This document shows positions 24,576 to 33,739 of a DNA stretch of 64,000 nt, piece after piece (the stretch's first letter is position 1; every line of letters begins with the position of its first letter). Made by a program: the position numbers and the translations under genes. The notes under the pieces are model-generated. The model was given only the letters and a program-made list of their open reading frames with translations, was not told the origin of the DNA and made no database searches. Location: assembly GCA_902800715.1 (NCBI GenBank), contig CADCFN010000001.1:62001-126000 (forward strand), read 5' to 3'. The DNA is from an uncultured Bacteroidales bacterium (GTDB taxonomy: Bacteria; Bacteroidota; Bacteroidia; Bacteroidales; Muribaculaceae).

Positions 24576-26075
24576 ATGGCCAACCTGAAATCACTGGCAA
24601 AAGACACCGCCATCTATGGCCTGAGCAGCATCATCGGGCGTTTCCTGAACTACCTGCTCGTGCCGCTATATACCGCCAAAATGACCGCCGCTTCGGGCGG
24701 CTATGGCGTCATCACCAACGTGTATGCCTACACGGCATTGCTGCTCGTCATCCTCACCTACGGTATGGAGACGACCTTCTTCCGCTTTTCCAACAAGAGC
24801 GAGGAGAATCCCAAGACCGTCTATAGCACGACGCTCATGACAGTGGCAAGCACCTCGTTGCTGTTTGTGCTGCTGGTATTCGCCTTCTTGCCAGGCATCT
24901 CGGGCTGGATGGGCTACAGCGCGCATCCTGAGTACGTCTGGACAATGGCAATCGTGGTAGCGCTGGACGCCTTCCAGTGCATCCCGTTTGCCTATCTGCG
25001 TTACCAGCGCAAGCCGTGGAAGTTTGCCGCGCTCAAGTTGCTGTTCATCTTCCTGAACATCGGCTTGAACCTGCTCTACTTCGTTGCCCTGCCAGCGCTC
25101 TACAAGCATTACCCCGATGCCGTGGGTAAGATTTACGACCCCTCGGTCGGCGTGGGCTACGCGTTCTACATCAACCTGTTCTGCACGGGCTTGATTACCT
25201 TCTTCTTCTGGAAGGAGCTGACGGGTATCAAGTACAAGTTTGATGCATCATTGTTGAAGCGTATGCTCGGCTACAGTTGGCCCATCCTGGTGCTGGGTAT
25301 TGCGGGCATTTTGAACCAGACATTCGACAAGATGTTCTTCCCCAAGATTTACAAACAGGCCGACATGCAGACGCAGCTCGCCATCTATGGCGCTGTCGTG
25401 AAAATCGCGATGATTATGGCGCTGATAACCCAAGCCTTCCGCTACGCCTACGAGCCCTTTGTGTTCGGCAAGAGCAAGGAGAAAGATAGCCGTGAGACTT
25501 ACGCCCAGGCGATGCGCTACTTCATCATTTTCACGCTGCTGGCATTCCTGGCGGTGATTGCGTGGATTGACATCTTCAAGATTCTGTTCCTGCGCAACGA
25601 GGACTACTGGGTGGGCCTCAAGGTCGTGCCTATCGTCATGGCAGCCGAAATCATGATGGGCATCTACTTCAACCTGTCATTCTGGTACAAACTGATTGAC
25701 AAGACCATTTGGGGCGCTTGGTTCTCGGGCATTGGCTGCGCCGTGCTCATTCTGGTCAATTTCCTGTTCGTGCCCAAGTTCGGCTATATGGCCTGTGCCT
25801 GGGGTGGTGTTGCCGGCTACGGCACTGCAATGGTGCTGAGCTACCTGGTGGGTCAGAAGTACTACCCCATCAGTTACCCGTTGCGCGACATCGCCCTGTA
25901 CACCGTCGTGGCTGGCATCCTGTTTGCTGCCATGATACTGCCTATCGAGAACATGTGGCTCAGGCTGACTTTCCGTACCGTGCTGCTGTTGCTCTTTGTG
26001 GGCTTCATCTTCCGCAAAGAGCGCCTCGGCGATATGCTCGCCAAGGCGCCCGTTATTGGCCGCTTCTTCAAGTAA
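24576..26075 (+). CDS. Polysaccharide flippase, MOP superfamily (Wzx-like)
   Basis: The 499-residue protein has about 14 hydrophobic helices. It begins LAKDTAIYGLSSIIGRFLNY, the standard start of Bacteroidetes oligosaccharide flippases, and continues with YGVITNVYAYTALLLVILTY and GMETTFFRF. It is predicted to move lipid-linked glycans across the inner membrane. No polymerase or sugar-synthesis cluster is adjacent, so the substrate is unknown. Its stop is only 3 bases from the stop of the convergent dockerin gene, with no terminator between them. The start codon is set by the heptamer array that ends at it. Confidence 0.9.
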   Translation: MANLKSLAKDTAIYGLSSIIGRFLNYLLVPLYTAKMTAASGGYGVITNVYAYTALLLVILTYGMETTFFRFSNKSEENPKTVYSTTLMTVASTSLLFVLLVFAFLPGISGWMGYSAHPEYVWTMAIVVALDAFQCIPFAYLRYQRKPWKFAALKLLFIFLNIGLNLLYFVALPALYKHYPDAVGKIYDPSVGVGYAFYINLFCTGLITFFFWKELTGIKYKFDASLLKRMLGYSWPILVLGIAGILNQTFDKMFFPKIYKQADMQTQLAIYGAVVKIAMIMALITQAFRYAYEPFVFGKSKEKDSRETYAQAMRYFIIFTLLAFLAVIAWIDIFKILFLRNEDYWVGLKVVPIVMAAEIMMGIYFNLSFWYKLIDKTIWGAWFSGIGCAVLILVNFLFVPKFGYMACAWGGVAGYGTAMVLSYLVGQKYYPISYPLRDIALYTVVAGILFAAMILPIENMWLRLTFRTVLLLLFVGFIFRKERLGDMLAKAPVIGRFFK

Positions 26076-26078
26076 GCG

Positions 26079-28343
26079 TCAATCGTTGTTCACTCCCAAA
26101 ATATAGTTGATGAGGACGTTGAGGTCGGCGACAGTCAGTTCGCCGTCATTGTTCAGGTCACCAACGAGTATTTGGTATCCGCCATGATGCTTAATCACGG
26201 CAGGGAGTATCTCCATCTCGTCATGAAAACTGTACACGAAGCCCGTCACATCACAGGTGTTGTCACCGCCTACCCATTCAAATGACGTTTCGCCCGACAC
26301 AATGCGGCTAATCAGTTCATTGACATCAGCTATGCCAACCTCCGCGTCCCAGTTCAAGTCATAGCAGTACAAGTCATAGAGCTCCTCGATGACCGAGATG
26401 TTGAACTGATTGTACAATTTAATCTCATTATTGCCATCGCTCATGGTCCATGAGCGTGTTTGCCCATCATAATCAGAGAGCTCCACGCCCTTGAATAGCA
26501 GCAAGTGGTGCATCTTTTTCTTGTCAACACTAGCGATAGTAGCCTCGGCAGGTTGGACAGCGGGACCGTGTCCCGAAGACACAAACGAGGAAGGAACTGC
26601 AGGACGTATCTCTTCCATGCCGGCATAGGGTAAGGGCTTAGCCACTGCATCCTGAATGATGTCACCGTTGACAAATGCGCCATCGACAGAACCAAAGACC
26701 AATCCGAAGTCGCCATAGACATCCCGGACATACAAATAGTTGTTATGCTGATAGACCGCTGTGAGCGGCGTAGTGAAATGGCCACTCAGGTTGAAATATT
26801 CGCCTAGCATGTCGTCATCCAGTTTGTAAAGTGTCTTCAAGCGTTTTATATCAGCGATATCATCATATCCGCAATTTAGATGAATGCCCGTGATGCGTAC
26901 CCGATAACCACTGTTTCCAAATTCGCTGTACTCCTCAACCGTGCCATATATGTCATAGCTCCAGCACAGGACTGCAGGCAGAATGGGATTAAAAGTGAGA
27001 AGCGCTGCACAGGACTCTCCTTCAAGGTTCCAAATAGAATAGGGCGAGTAACCCACCTGCTTGAGCACGACATCGTAACCACAAGTCGCTGGTCCGACCT
27101 GGCTAGGAGTGATTACAAGAAGCTCCGTTGGACACGGCACCAATTTCACCGGCAGGAGCTGGTAGATTGTGTTTTCACGACCATAGGAACCCACAATGGC
27201 CCACACGTTGAAGTGACCATTTTCCAGATTGTTTGATGGCGTCACTCCCATGGAACCGAAGTAAACAGGATACTCATGGCCATTGGCATCAATCATCACA
27301 TAAGTGTATCCACTCACTTGCCTGAAAGTCACATTCTCGAAATAAAGGTAATGGGCAAAGAGTTCCGGCCCCAAGACATCCCCTTCGATCATTTCGGGTT
27401 CAATGGAGACATTGCCTGAGGCTGGGCTGAAACCCGAAAGGTCTTTAAACTCCCGCTCTCCGCTATAGGTAGTGATTGTCATCGAGAAGCCTGGAGGAAT
27501 CACGTCACCGCTCTGATAAGTCTGTCCCGTGCTGCCATAGAAGTAGGCATAACCGCCACACTGGTCCTTCACATACAGATTGTTATTATATTGTGCCAGC
27601 ACATAGACGGGAGCGGTCATGGTCACACGAGTGCCATCGGGCAAGTCCATCAGGCCGTCAAAACAGCTTGAACCAGGAAGTTCCTGGAAATCATAGTTGG
27701 CAGTGACGACATCGCTCACTTCACCATCCAGACAGGATATTGCCTTGACCGTCGTGGGCTCAGTAATCACAAACGGAGCGGTATAACGGGTCGAAGAGGT
27801 CGTCGGCATCGTTCCGTCAAGTGTGTAGTAAATCTCAGCGTCCGGTGTGCTGCAGCGCATTGTCACCTCAATGGGACCATAATAGGTATCACTGGCAGGG
27901 CTAATGGCGGGCGGCATCAGCGTAGTGGTGCCGTCATCGAGCGTGACAACAATCTTGGTGATGCGCACCTGATTTTTGTAGGCGGTAAACACGACACGGT
28001 AAGCCGAACCAGTCCATTCGCCAATCTTGCCTTCAATCTGATAGTCCCCTGGCTCGACCATAAAGCCACCTGGGCCATACTGATTGTCACCCTCGCCAAC
28101 ACAGTAAAGCACAATCCGTGACATGGGACCACAAGAAGAGGTAATCACCATTTGCTGACCCTTATAAACACGAATCATCTGGCCATTGTCAAGACCATTG
28201 CTGATTTCAATGTTGATACAGCCTTGAGTGATTGAGAAAGCCTGAGCAGTAGTCGGCCAGCCAGTAGGTAAAATCGTGACATCAGACGCCCATGCTGCAC
28301 TAGCCAGCATCAACATCAACAGGGAGTAGAATACTTTTTTCAT
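26079..28343 (-). CDS. Secreted multidomain protein with split dockerin-like tail
   Basis: From ATG 28343 the 754-residue protein starts with a clean signal peptide (KKVFYSLLMLMLASAAWA); the frame opens 12 codons earlier, but that start would bury the signal. After an N-terminal beta domain comes a chitobiase-type C-terminal repeat (EIYYTLDGTMPTTSSTRY, TTVKAISCLDGEVSD) and then two OB-like modules with NLYVKDQCGGYAYFYG and YLYVRDVYGDFGLVFG. It ends with two dockerin-like segments: DLNWDAEVGIADVNELI and, about 50 residues later, GDLNNDGELTVADLNVLI. No catalytic motif is seen. It is a close architectural paralogue of the next gene at 29214-31700. A surface or extracellular role is inferred. Confidence 0.8.
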   Translation of the reverse strand: MKKVFYSLLMLMLASAAWASDVTILPTGWPTTAQAFSITQGCINIEISNGLDNGQMIRVYKGQQMVITSSCGPMSRIVLYCVGEGDNQYGPGGFMVEPGDYQIEGKIGEWTGSAYRVVFTAYKNQVRITKIVVTLDDGTTTLMPPAISPASDTYYGPIEVTMRCSTPDAEIYYTLDGTMPTTSSTRYTAPFVITEPTTVKAISCLDGEVSDVVTANYDFQELPGSSCFDGLMDLPDGTRVTMTAPVYVLAQYNNNLYVKDQCGGYAYFYGSTGQTYQSGDVIPPGFSMTITTYSGEREFKDLSGFSPASGNVSIEPEMIEGDVLGPELFAHYLYFENVTFRQVSGYTYVMIDANGHEYPVYFGSMGVTPSNNLENGHFNVWAIVGSYGRENTIYQLLPVKLVPCPTELLVITPSQVGPATCGYDVVLKQVGYSPYSIWNLEGESCAALLTFNPILPAVLCWSYDIYGTVEEYSEFGNSGYRVRITGIHLNCGYDDIADIKRLKTLYKLDDDMLGEYFNLSGHFTTPLTAVYQHNNYLYVRDVYGDFGLVFGSVDGAFVNGDIIQDAVAKPLPYAGMEEIRPAVPSSFVSSGHGPAVQPAEATIASVDKKKMHHLLLFKGVELSDYDGQTRSWTMSDGNNEIKLYNQFNISVIEELYDLYCYDLNWDAEVGIADVNELISRIVSGETSFEWVGGDNTCDVTGFVYSFHDEMEILPAVIKHHGGYQILVGDLNNDGELTVADLNVLINYILGVNND

Positions 28344-29137
28344 TTTGCCAATTATCCTGAATCCTAAATATGATAACACATTTCATCGCAAGGAGATTGT
28401 TGAAACGGGCAGGATTCAGTATAACCCATTTCTTCAACCTTTATATCATCGTCTGCCGCGGCATCAGGAGTGTAGTTGCCATGACAGTGTTGGCAGGGAA
28501 TCAACCAATAACGCCAAGAAGGCACTTGACAGCAAATAGCAAAACGAGCAAAAGACGGCACATGGCTAGTCTCTCGCTCGCTTAACTGAGTTATATGCTT
28601 GCTTGTCGCATAAAATGCAATTGATTGATAAAGTCCAAGTTACTTAAACTATTGCTACAAAATTACTATAAAAGACCGCCCAAAGCAATTTTTTAACTTT
28701 TTTTTCGACTCAAGTTCATCCCCATAACTATTCAGCAAATCACAGTGATGCCCAACCCCACGCTAAGCCGCAAAGGCGCTAAGTTTTTTATAATCAATGT
28801 CATAAGTTTATCTATGGAAATCATCTCATGGCTTTAACACATTGGGGCTTATTTTTTTAAGCCCGTAGGGCTGTCAGGTTATAGGCAGGAGTGTAGCGAA
28901 GCGGAACTCCTGTAATTAAGTGCCACACATGAACAATAGCCCCACTAGGGGCGACAGTTTGTGTATCAAGGTTTTAGCGCCGCCCCGATGGGGCTAAGAC
29001 AAGCATGTTTACTACCGCAGGAGTTGCGTTCGGCTTCGCCTCACTACACCCCTGCCTATGCTCTGAGCGCCCCTAACGGGGCTTTTACCTGACGCTAATG
29101 AAAAAAAAACGGCTGACCCTCATGTGTCGCTCTGCTT
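28344..29137. other. Long non-coding spacer between dockerin paralogues
   Basis: The spacer holds no credible gene; the few short open frames lack start context and family features. At 28752-28786 there is a CGCTAAG/CGCAAAGG type repeat of 8-9-base units. At 28861-29093 lies a long inverted-repeat element. The rest is AT-rich sequence in which I see nothing. Confidence 0.7.
28861..29093. repeat. REP-like inverted-repeat element
   Basis: The outer arms are GTCAGGT (28873-28879) and ACCTGAC (29087-29093). Inner arms start ATAGGCAGGAGTGTAG (28881 on) and end CTACACCCCTGCCTAT (29044-29059); the arm tips are CAGGAGTT-like. The interior has small GC palindromes CCCCACTAGGGGC and GCCCCGATGGGGC. It has no open reading frame. 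The layout suggests a folded non-autonomous mobile or REP/BIME-like element. Confidence 0.7.
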
Positions 29138-29176
29138 AAAAAAATCGGGGAATCCCGTCTTGGGAATCCCCGATTT
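29138..29176 (-). terminator. Terminator of the 828-residue dockerin protein gene
   Basis: A perfect 15-bp stem (29142-29156 with 29162-29176, loop GTCTT) is followed on the minus strand by a run of seven T. It lies 38 bases past the stop at 29214. Confidence 0.93.
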
Positions 29177-29213
29177 GTCAGTTAGCAGTCAGTCTGCTAG
29201 TTTCTGCTTGGAA

Positions 29214-31700
29214 TCAATTGCCGCCAACAATGATTTTGATAATCTCATTGACATCGGCAATGGTGATTTCCATGTCACTGTTGACATCGGCACGAGCGAC
29301 ATACTCTTCCTTCACAGGCTGACCCAAGATAATCGAGATAACGATGTTAGCGTCGGCGATGGTCACCTCACCGTCACCATTCACATCACCCTTCAGGATT
29401 TGGATATCAGGATCTATGTCAATCGAGATGGGATAGAATTCTCTCTCGTTCTTGTAAAGGGTGAGGAAGCCCCAGATGTCGTGGGTATTGTCATCCTCGG
29501 GAATTTCAATATTGAATTTGTTGAACAGAATCATGGCCTCACCATCATCCATCATGGTGTTGTCACCGTCCTTGTAGATGTATGCATCATTAACGCGAAT
29601 ATACCAGTGAACCATATCCTGAGAAATCTCCTCAATGGGATAAACCACGGGCATTACGGGGCCATTATTACCTACTGCCTCATTGAAGGTGCCATTAGCA
29701 GGCTTCAACTGCTTATTGTTATTGTATGTTGTCCAGCTAGCCGCTGCGTCCTCAATGATGTCACCGTTCTTAAACTTGCCATCGACAAAACCATAAACCA
29801 AGGAATAGGTTTCATCCTGGTCGATAACATACAAATTGGGACCATTCTGATAGATGGCAGTCAGCGGAGTGGTGAAAGTAGCAACCACGCCCTCGTTCTT
29901 GGCATACAATTCTTCGATGCTCCCTACATAGACAGGTTTGGGAATAAAGACAATGCGGGTAAGCAAAACCTGATAGTTGGTCCTGAAGGAACCCACAATA
30001 GCGTAAACGGTATAGCTCTGAGTCAAGTCTTCGGGGAAAGGAATACCGAAACGGTCATAGTAACCGATTTCGTGACCCTCGGCATCTTTAAGCACCTTAT
30101 TCTCGGTATCGATAAAGACATTCTCAAGCTTGATATACTGGCCCCAGATGCTATGGCCGATTTCAGGAATGCGTGTCGGTCTTGCATCCTTCTCCAGCTG
30201 TTCAACGCCACCGATGTTACCCTTTGCGGGTTTGAAACCGGTGAGAGTCTTCAACTCGGGCTCCATGTCATAGGTGGTCTTGGTACCGCCATAGCCTGCG
30301 GGAATGATGTCACCAGGCTTATAGGTCTGGCCACATGAACCATAGGCGAGACCGAAGCCGCAATCATCCTTGAGATACAGATAAGAGCCCTGCTGGGCCA
30401 GCACGATAGCATCATGTTCCATGGTGACAACCGTGTTGTCGGGGAGGTCACCCAGAGAGGCGAGAGTACCGTCACAGCCAGGATCACCTATTTTGTGAAC
30501 CAAAGTGGGCAACAACTGATAAACGACATTGTCCTTGCCATAGGAACCTACAATGGCCTCGACAAGATACTTTGCGGTCAAGTCGGAGGGAGCGCTCACA
30601 CCCATTGTGCCGAAATAGACAGCGCAAGTATTGCCGTCCTCATCGGTGAGGGTATAGTTCTTGTTGTCCTCGGTGCTGATGGTAACATTCTCTAAACGTA
30701 CATACCATCCAAACGTCGGGTGACCGACAATATCGGCGCTTATGTCAACAGGTTCAATGGGGCTGTTGCCAGATGCAGGCTGGAAACCAACCAAATCCTT
30801 CAACTCAGGTTCACCATTGTAGGTGGTCTTGGTACCCACAAAGCCAGCGGGAATCACATCACCGTTCTTATAAGTCTGTCCACAGTTGCCATAGAACAAA
30901 GCATAGCCCGACTCATCCTTTACAAAGAGGTAACCCTTGTTCTGTTTAAGCACGTTGACAGGATTGGTGAACTTCACTACCGTTTCGTCAGCAACCTGCT
31001 GATAAGCCTTGATGTTGGGCACAGGGGTTGCACTAGCGAACACATACTCGGCAGTTGCCACAGCAGTCACGTCACCATCCTTAGCGGCAATAGCCTTGAC
31101 AGTAGTGTTGCCGCTAACAGTAAAGGGAGCAGTGTACTGTGTCGAGCTGGTCGTGGGGTCGCTGCCATTGGTGGTGTAGTAAATCTTGGCACCAGCGGTC
31201 ATGCAAGTGATGGACACAGTGATGGGATCGTAATAGGTGCCACCTTCGGGACTGATGACGGGAATTGACAAGCCACCATCGGGCACGGTTACGATAATCT
31301 TGGTGCAACGAACCTGATTGGCCGATGCAGTGAGCACAACACTGGAAGCAGCGCCGGTCCAAGTGCCGATTGCGCCTTCATAGGTGTAGGTGCCTGCAGC
31401 TGCAGTGAAGCAGCCAGGACCATACTGGGCATCGCCCTCAGCAGTACACTCAAACACAATCTTGCTGATATCACCCACCAGAGAGGTGAAAGTAGCAGTC
31501 TGGCTCTTGTAGATGCGATACTGGTTTGAGTTGGCAAGACCATTGGAGATGTCAATCTTGACGCCGCCTTTCTCAATGGAAAAAGCCTGTGCGGTACCGG
31601 GGCTGTTGCCATTGTCAACACCAGCCACGAACTCAATGTCAAGAGCCCAAGCGGCAGATGCCAGCAAACACATGGTTAATAAAGTAAATAATTTCCTCAT
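29214..31700 (-). CDS. Secreted multidomain protein with dockerin-like tail (paralogue)
   Basis: The 828-residue protein has a signal peptide (LFTLLTMCLLASAAWA) and the same order of parts as its neighbour at 26079-28343. These are an N-terminal beta domain (VDNGNSPGTAQAFSIEKGG, GDAQYGPGCFTA), a chitobiase-type repeat (KIYYTTNGSDPTTSSTQY) and three rather than two OB-like modules (GYLFVKDESGYALFYG, YLYLKDDCGFGLAYG, NLYVIDQDETYSLVYG). It ends with a full two-part dockerin-like tail, GDVNGDGEVTIADANIVI and ADVNSDMEITIADVNEII. It has its own promoter and terminator. No enzyme motif is visible; ligand binding or scaffold function is possible. Confidence 0.82.
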   Translation of the reverse strand: MRKLFTLLTMCLLASAAWALDIEFVAGVDNGNSPGTAQAFSIEKGGVKIDISNGLANSNQYRIYKSQTATFTSLVGDISKIVFECTAEGDAQYGPGCFTAAAGTYTYEGAIGTWTGAASSVVLTASANQVRCTKIIVTVPDGGLSIPVISPEGGTYYDPITVSITCMTAGAKIYYTTNGSDPTTSSTQYTAPFTVSGNTTVKAIAAKDGDVTAVATAEYVFASATPVPNIKAYQQVADETVVKFTNPVNVLKQNKGYLFVKDESGYALFYGNCGQTYKNGDVIPAGFVGTKTTYNGEPELKDLVGFQPASGNSPIEPVDISADIVGHPTFGWYVRLENVTISTEDNKNYTLTDEDGNTCAVYFGTMGVSAPSDLTAKYLVEAIVGSYGKDNVVYQLLPTLVHKIGDPGCDGTLASLGDLPDNTVVTMEHDAIVLAQQGSYLYLKDDCGFGLAYGSCGQTYKPGDIIPAGYGGTKTTYDMEPELKTLTGFKPAKGNIGGVEQLEKDARPTRIPEIGHSIWGQYIKLENVFIDTENKVLKDAEGHEIGYYDRFGIPFPEDLTQSYTVYAIVGSFRTNYQVLLTRIVFIPKPVYVGSIEELYAKNEGVVATFTTPLTAIYQNGPNLYVIDQDETYSLVYGFVDGKFKNGDIIEDAAASWTTYNNNKQLKPANGTFNEAVGNNGPVMPVVYPIEEISQDMVHWYIRVNDAYIYKDGDNTMMDDGEAMILFNKFNIEIPEDDNTHDIWGFLTLYKNEREFYPISIDIDPDIQILKGDVNGDGEVTIADANIVISIILGQPVKEEYVARADVNSDMEITIADVNEIIKIIVGGN

Positions 31701-31758
31701 TGCAATGAAAGTTTATTAAATGGTTAATAATGATAAGTTCGACATCTATATATTTGGG

Positions 31759-31766
31759 CAAAGGTA
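31759..31766 (-). promoter_or_regulatory. Promoter (TACCTTTG) of 828-residue dockerin protein
   Basis: The minus strand reads TACCTTTG 58 bases upstream of the ATG at 31700, giving a leader of about 50 bases. Confidence 0.75.
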
Positions 31767-31891
31767 CTATTTTTTTCATTATCACTTAACCTGTTGACAT
31801 CATTTTTTTTAATATTTTTCCTTATCATCGTCAAAAACAGTGTTTTTGGAAAAAAGGGCCCTTTCGAGACCTCATTATTGGCAAATTTTCC

Positions 31892-31899
31892 TATCTTTG
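31892..31899 (+). promoter_or_regulatory. Promoter (TATCTTTG) of CotH-dockerin gene
   Basis: TATCTTTG lies 31 bases before the ATG at 31931. A TTG at 31904 would sit at the expected transcription start and is therefore unlikely to be used as start codon. Confidence 0.75.
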
Positions 31900-31930
31900 T
31901 AGTTTGGTTTCATCTATTAGAAGAGTATTA

Positions 31931-33661
31931 ATGTCAATATCAGGTTTTACATCAAGAATTGTCCTGTTGGTGTTGGTCCTCAGTACCCCATTCTTGGCGT
32001 CGGCTCAAGGAATTCGCATCGGCGACTATAAAGCGGTGCAAGACAAAGCCAGTGACCAATGGCTGTGTTGCGTGCCACGGCAAGTGTTCGGTACCGACTG
32101 GACTGTAACAGTCCTGCCCGACAGCACTTGGAGCTACCTTACCTTCCTGGCTAACGCCACCTCCAGTGGTGAGACGACCACATTCCATCATATCGAGGGC
32201 GGGAAACTGTTCCCGTTCACCGCAACCGTCGGTGACAGTGCCATTAACGGTAACGTCACTTTCACCTGGCTTCCCATTTTGGAACTGGATGGGGACATTG
32301 GATTCGACTATTCCGAGGGCTCGGTGAGCGTGAATGCCGCCGACAGCACAAGCAAGGATAACATGCGCGCAAAACTCAAATGGCGTGGCAATCACAGCAA
32401 TGACTCCAGTAAGCACAAGCGAAATTACAGCATCAAGTTCCTGGACAAGAACGGCGGAAAGAAGAACCGCAGCCTCCTGGGGATGCGCAAGGATAACCAC
32501 TGGAAACTGGATGGTGGACAGTCTGACCCGCTGCGTGTGCGCAACCGCGTCATTACCGACCTGTGGCTTGATATGGCACGCGCACCGTGGCACCAAGACT
32601 TGGATAGCAGTGCTGTTAACGGCTCACATGGCAAAATCACCGAAGTATTCCTCAACGGCAACTACATCGGTATTTACAATCTGATGGAACCCATCGACCG
32701 CAAACAACTGGCGCTGGTCAAGTATGACACCGTGCGCAACGAGTTCCATGGCCAAATGTGGTGTGTCAAGACTTGGTGCCGCACTGGAACGATGTCCCAA
32801 CCCATTGAGTGGAGCAACGACAGTGAGACGTGGGACGGTATCGAGGTTTCATACCCAGACTTTGAGGAAGTCTGCCCAACCGACTGGAGCACGCTCGCTA
32901 ATGCGGTCACCTTTATCAAGCAGACTGATGTCGATGACAAATGGATAGAACATGACGACTCACTGGACGTTTATTTTGACATGCCGGTGATGCAGGATTA
33001 CTTTATCCTTATAGCCACCATGCAGTTGATTGACAACGAATCCAAGAATCTGTATTACAGCGTGTTTGACAAGACGATTGACCATCGCCTCACCATGACG
33101 CCTTGGGACTTGAACGTGGGTGCTGGAGCACGCTCCATTCCATACATGACACCACCGATGATTAGCCCGGAACGCCCCTTGAACTGGATATCGCACATTC
33201 CCATGTATGCCATGTTCAATATTTCCAATCGCCTTCGACAACAGGTGATTGACCGCTACTGGGAGTTGAGGAAGACATGGTTGGACACCGACAGTCTGGT
33301 GAACCGCTTCCAGAGAGCGGTTGACGAACTGCAGCAGTGTGGTGCCGTGGCTCGTGAAGAGGCCCGATGGAAGGGAGATAGCGACCTGGGCAACCAGGAA
33401 CTGGACTTCAATGCCGAGATGGAATATATTGCCGACTGGATTAGGCGGCGCATGGCATACCTCGACACCAACGTGTTTAATCGACCGAATGTCATCACTG
33501 GAGACGTGAATGGGGATCACGAGGTGAGCGTTGCCGATATCAACTGGGTTATCAACGACATCGTGACAGGCGCCAATTCCTCCAATTGTGACGTAGATGG
33601 TGACGGCGAAGTCAGCATCAACGACGTCAACCGAATTATCAGCATCATCGTCCAGCATTGA
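31931..33661 (+). CDS. Secreted CotH-kinase-family protein with dockerin-like tail
   Basis: From ATG 31931 the protein has 576 residues. The signal peptide is SRIVLLVLVLSTPFLASAQG. The CotH-like core shows KLKWRGNHSNDSSKHKRNYS, SLLGMRKDNHWKLDGG, RVRNRVITDLWLDM, ITEVFLNGNYIGIYNLMEPI and the late acidic motif TPWDLNVGAG. Spore CotH is an atypical protein kinase, and secreted bacterial relatives often join carbohydrate-binding or dockerin parts; the activity of this one is unproven. The tail has both dockerin-like halves, GDVNGDHEVSVADINWVI and CDVDGDGEVSINDVNRII. Frame-open codons upstream to 31904 begin with TTG and are less likely. recA follows with its own promoter. Confidence 0.86.
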   Translation: MSISGFTSRIVLLVLVLSTPFLASAQGIRIGDYKAVQDKASDQWLCCVPRQVFGTDWTVTVLPDSTWSYLTFLANATSSGETTTFHHIEGGKLFPFTATVGDSAINGNVTFTWLPILELDGDIGFDYSEGSVSVNAADSTSKDNMRAKLKWRGNHSNDSSKHKRNYSIKFLDKNGGKKNRSLLGMRKDNHWKLDGGQSDPLRVRNRVITDLWLDMARAPWHQDLDSSAVNGSHGKITEVFLNGNYIGIYNLMEPIDRKQLALVKYDTVRNEFHGQMWCVKTWCRTGTMSQPIEWSNDSETWDGIEVSYPDFEEVCPTDWSTLANAVTFIKQTDVDDKWIEHDDSLDVYFDMPVMQDYFILIATMQLIDNESKNLYYSVFDKTIDHRLTMTPWDLNVGAGARSIPYMTPPMISPERPLNWISHIPMYAMFNISNRLRQQVIDRYWELRKTWLDTDSLVNRFQRAVDELQQCGAVAREEARWKGDSDLGNQELDFNAEMEYIADWIRRRMAYLDTNVFNRPNVITGDVNGDHEVSVADINWVINDIVTGANSSNCDVDGDGEVSINDVNRIISIIVQH

Positions 33662-33685
33662 TTTGCGGGATAACAAAAAAATCAT

Positions 33686-33693
33686 TATCTTTG
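33686..33693 (+). promoter_or_regulatory. Promoter (TATCTTTG) of recA
   Basis: TATCTTTG lies 46 bases before the recA ATG. No obvious SOS-box palindrome was recognised next to it. Confidence 0.75.
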
Positions 33694-33739
33694 CCACTCA
33701 ATACAAACACAAACTAGACATTATACAACACTAATCATT

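Noticed and set aside
28345-28585. Short open frames in the spacer between the dockerin paralogues
   Set aside because: They overlap each other in several frames, have no family features, and show no promoter or leader of their own.
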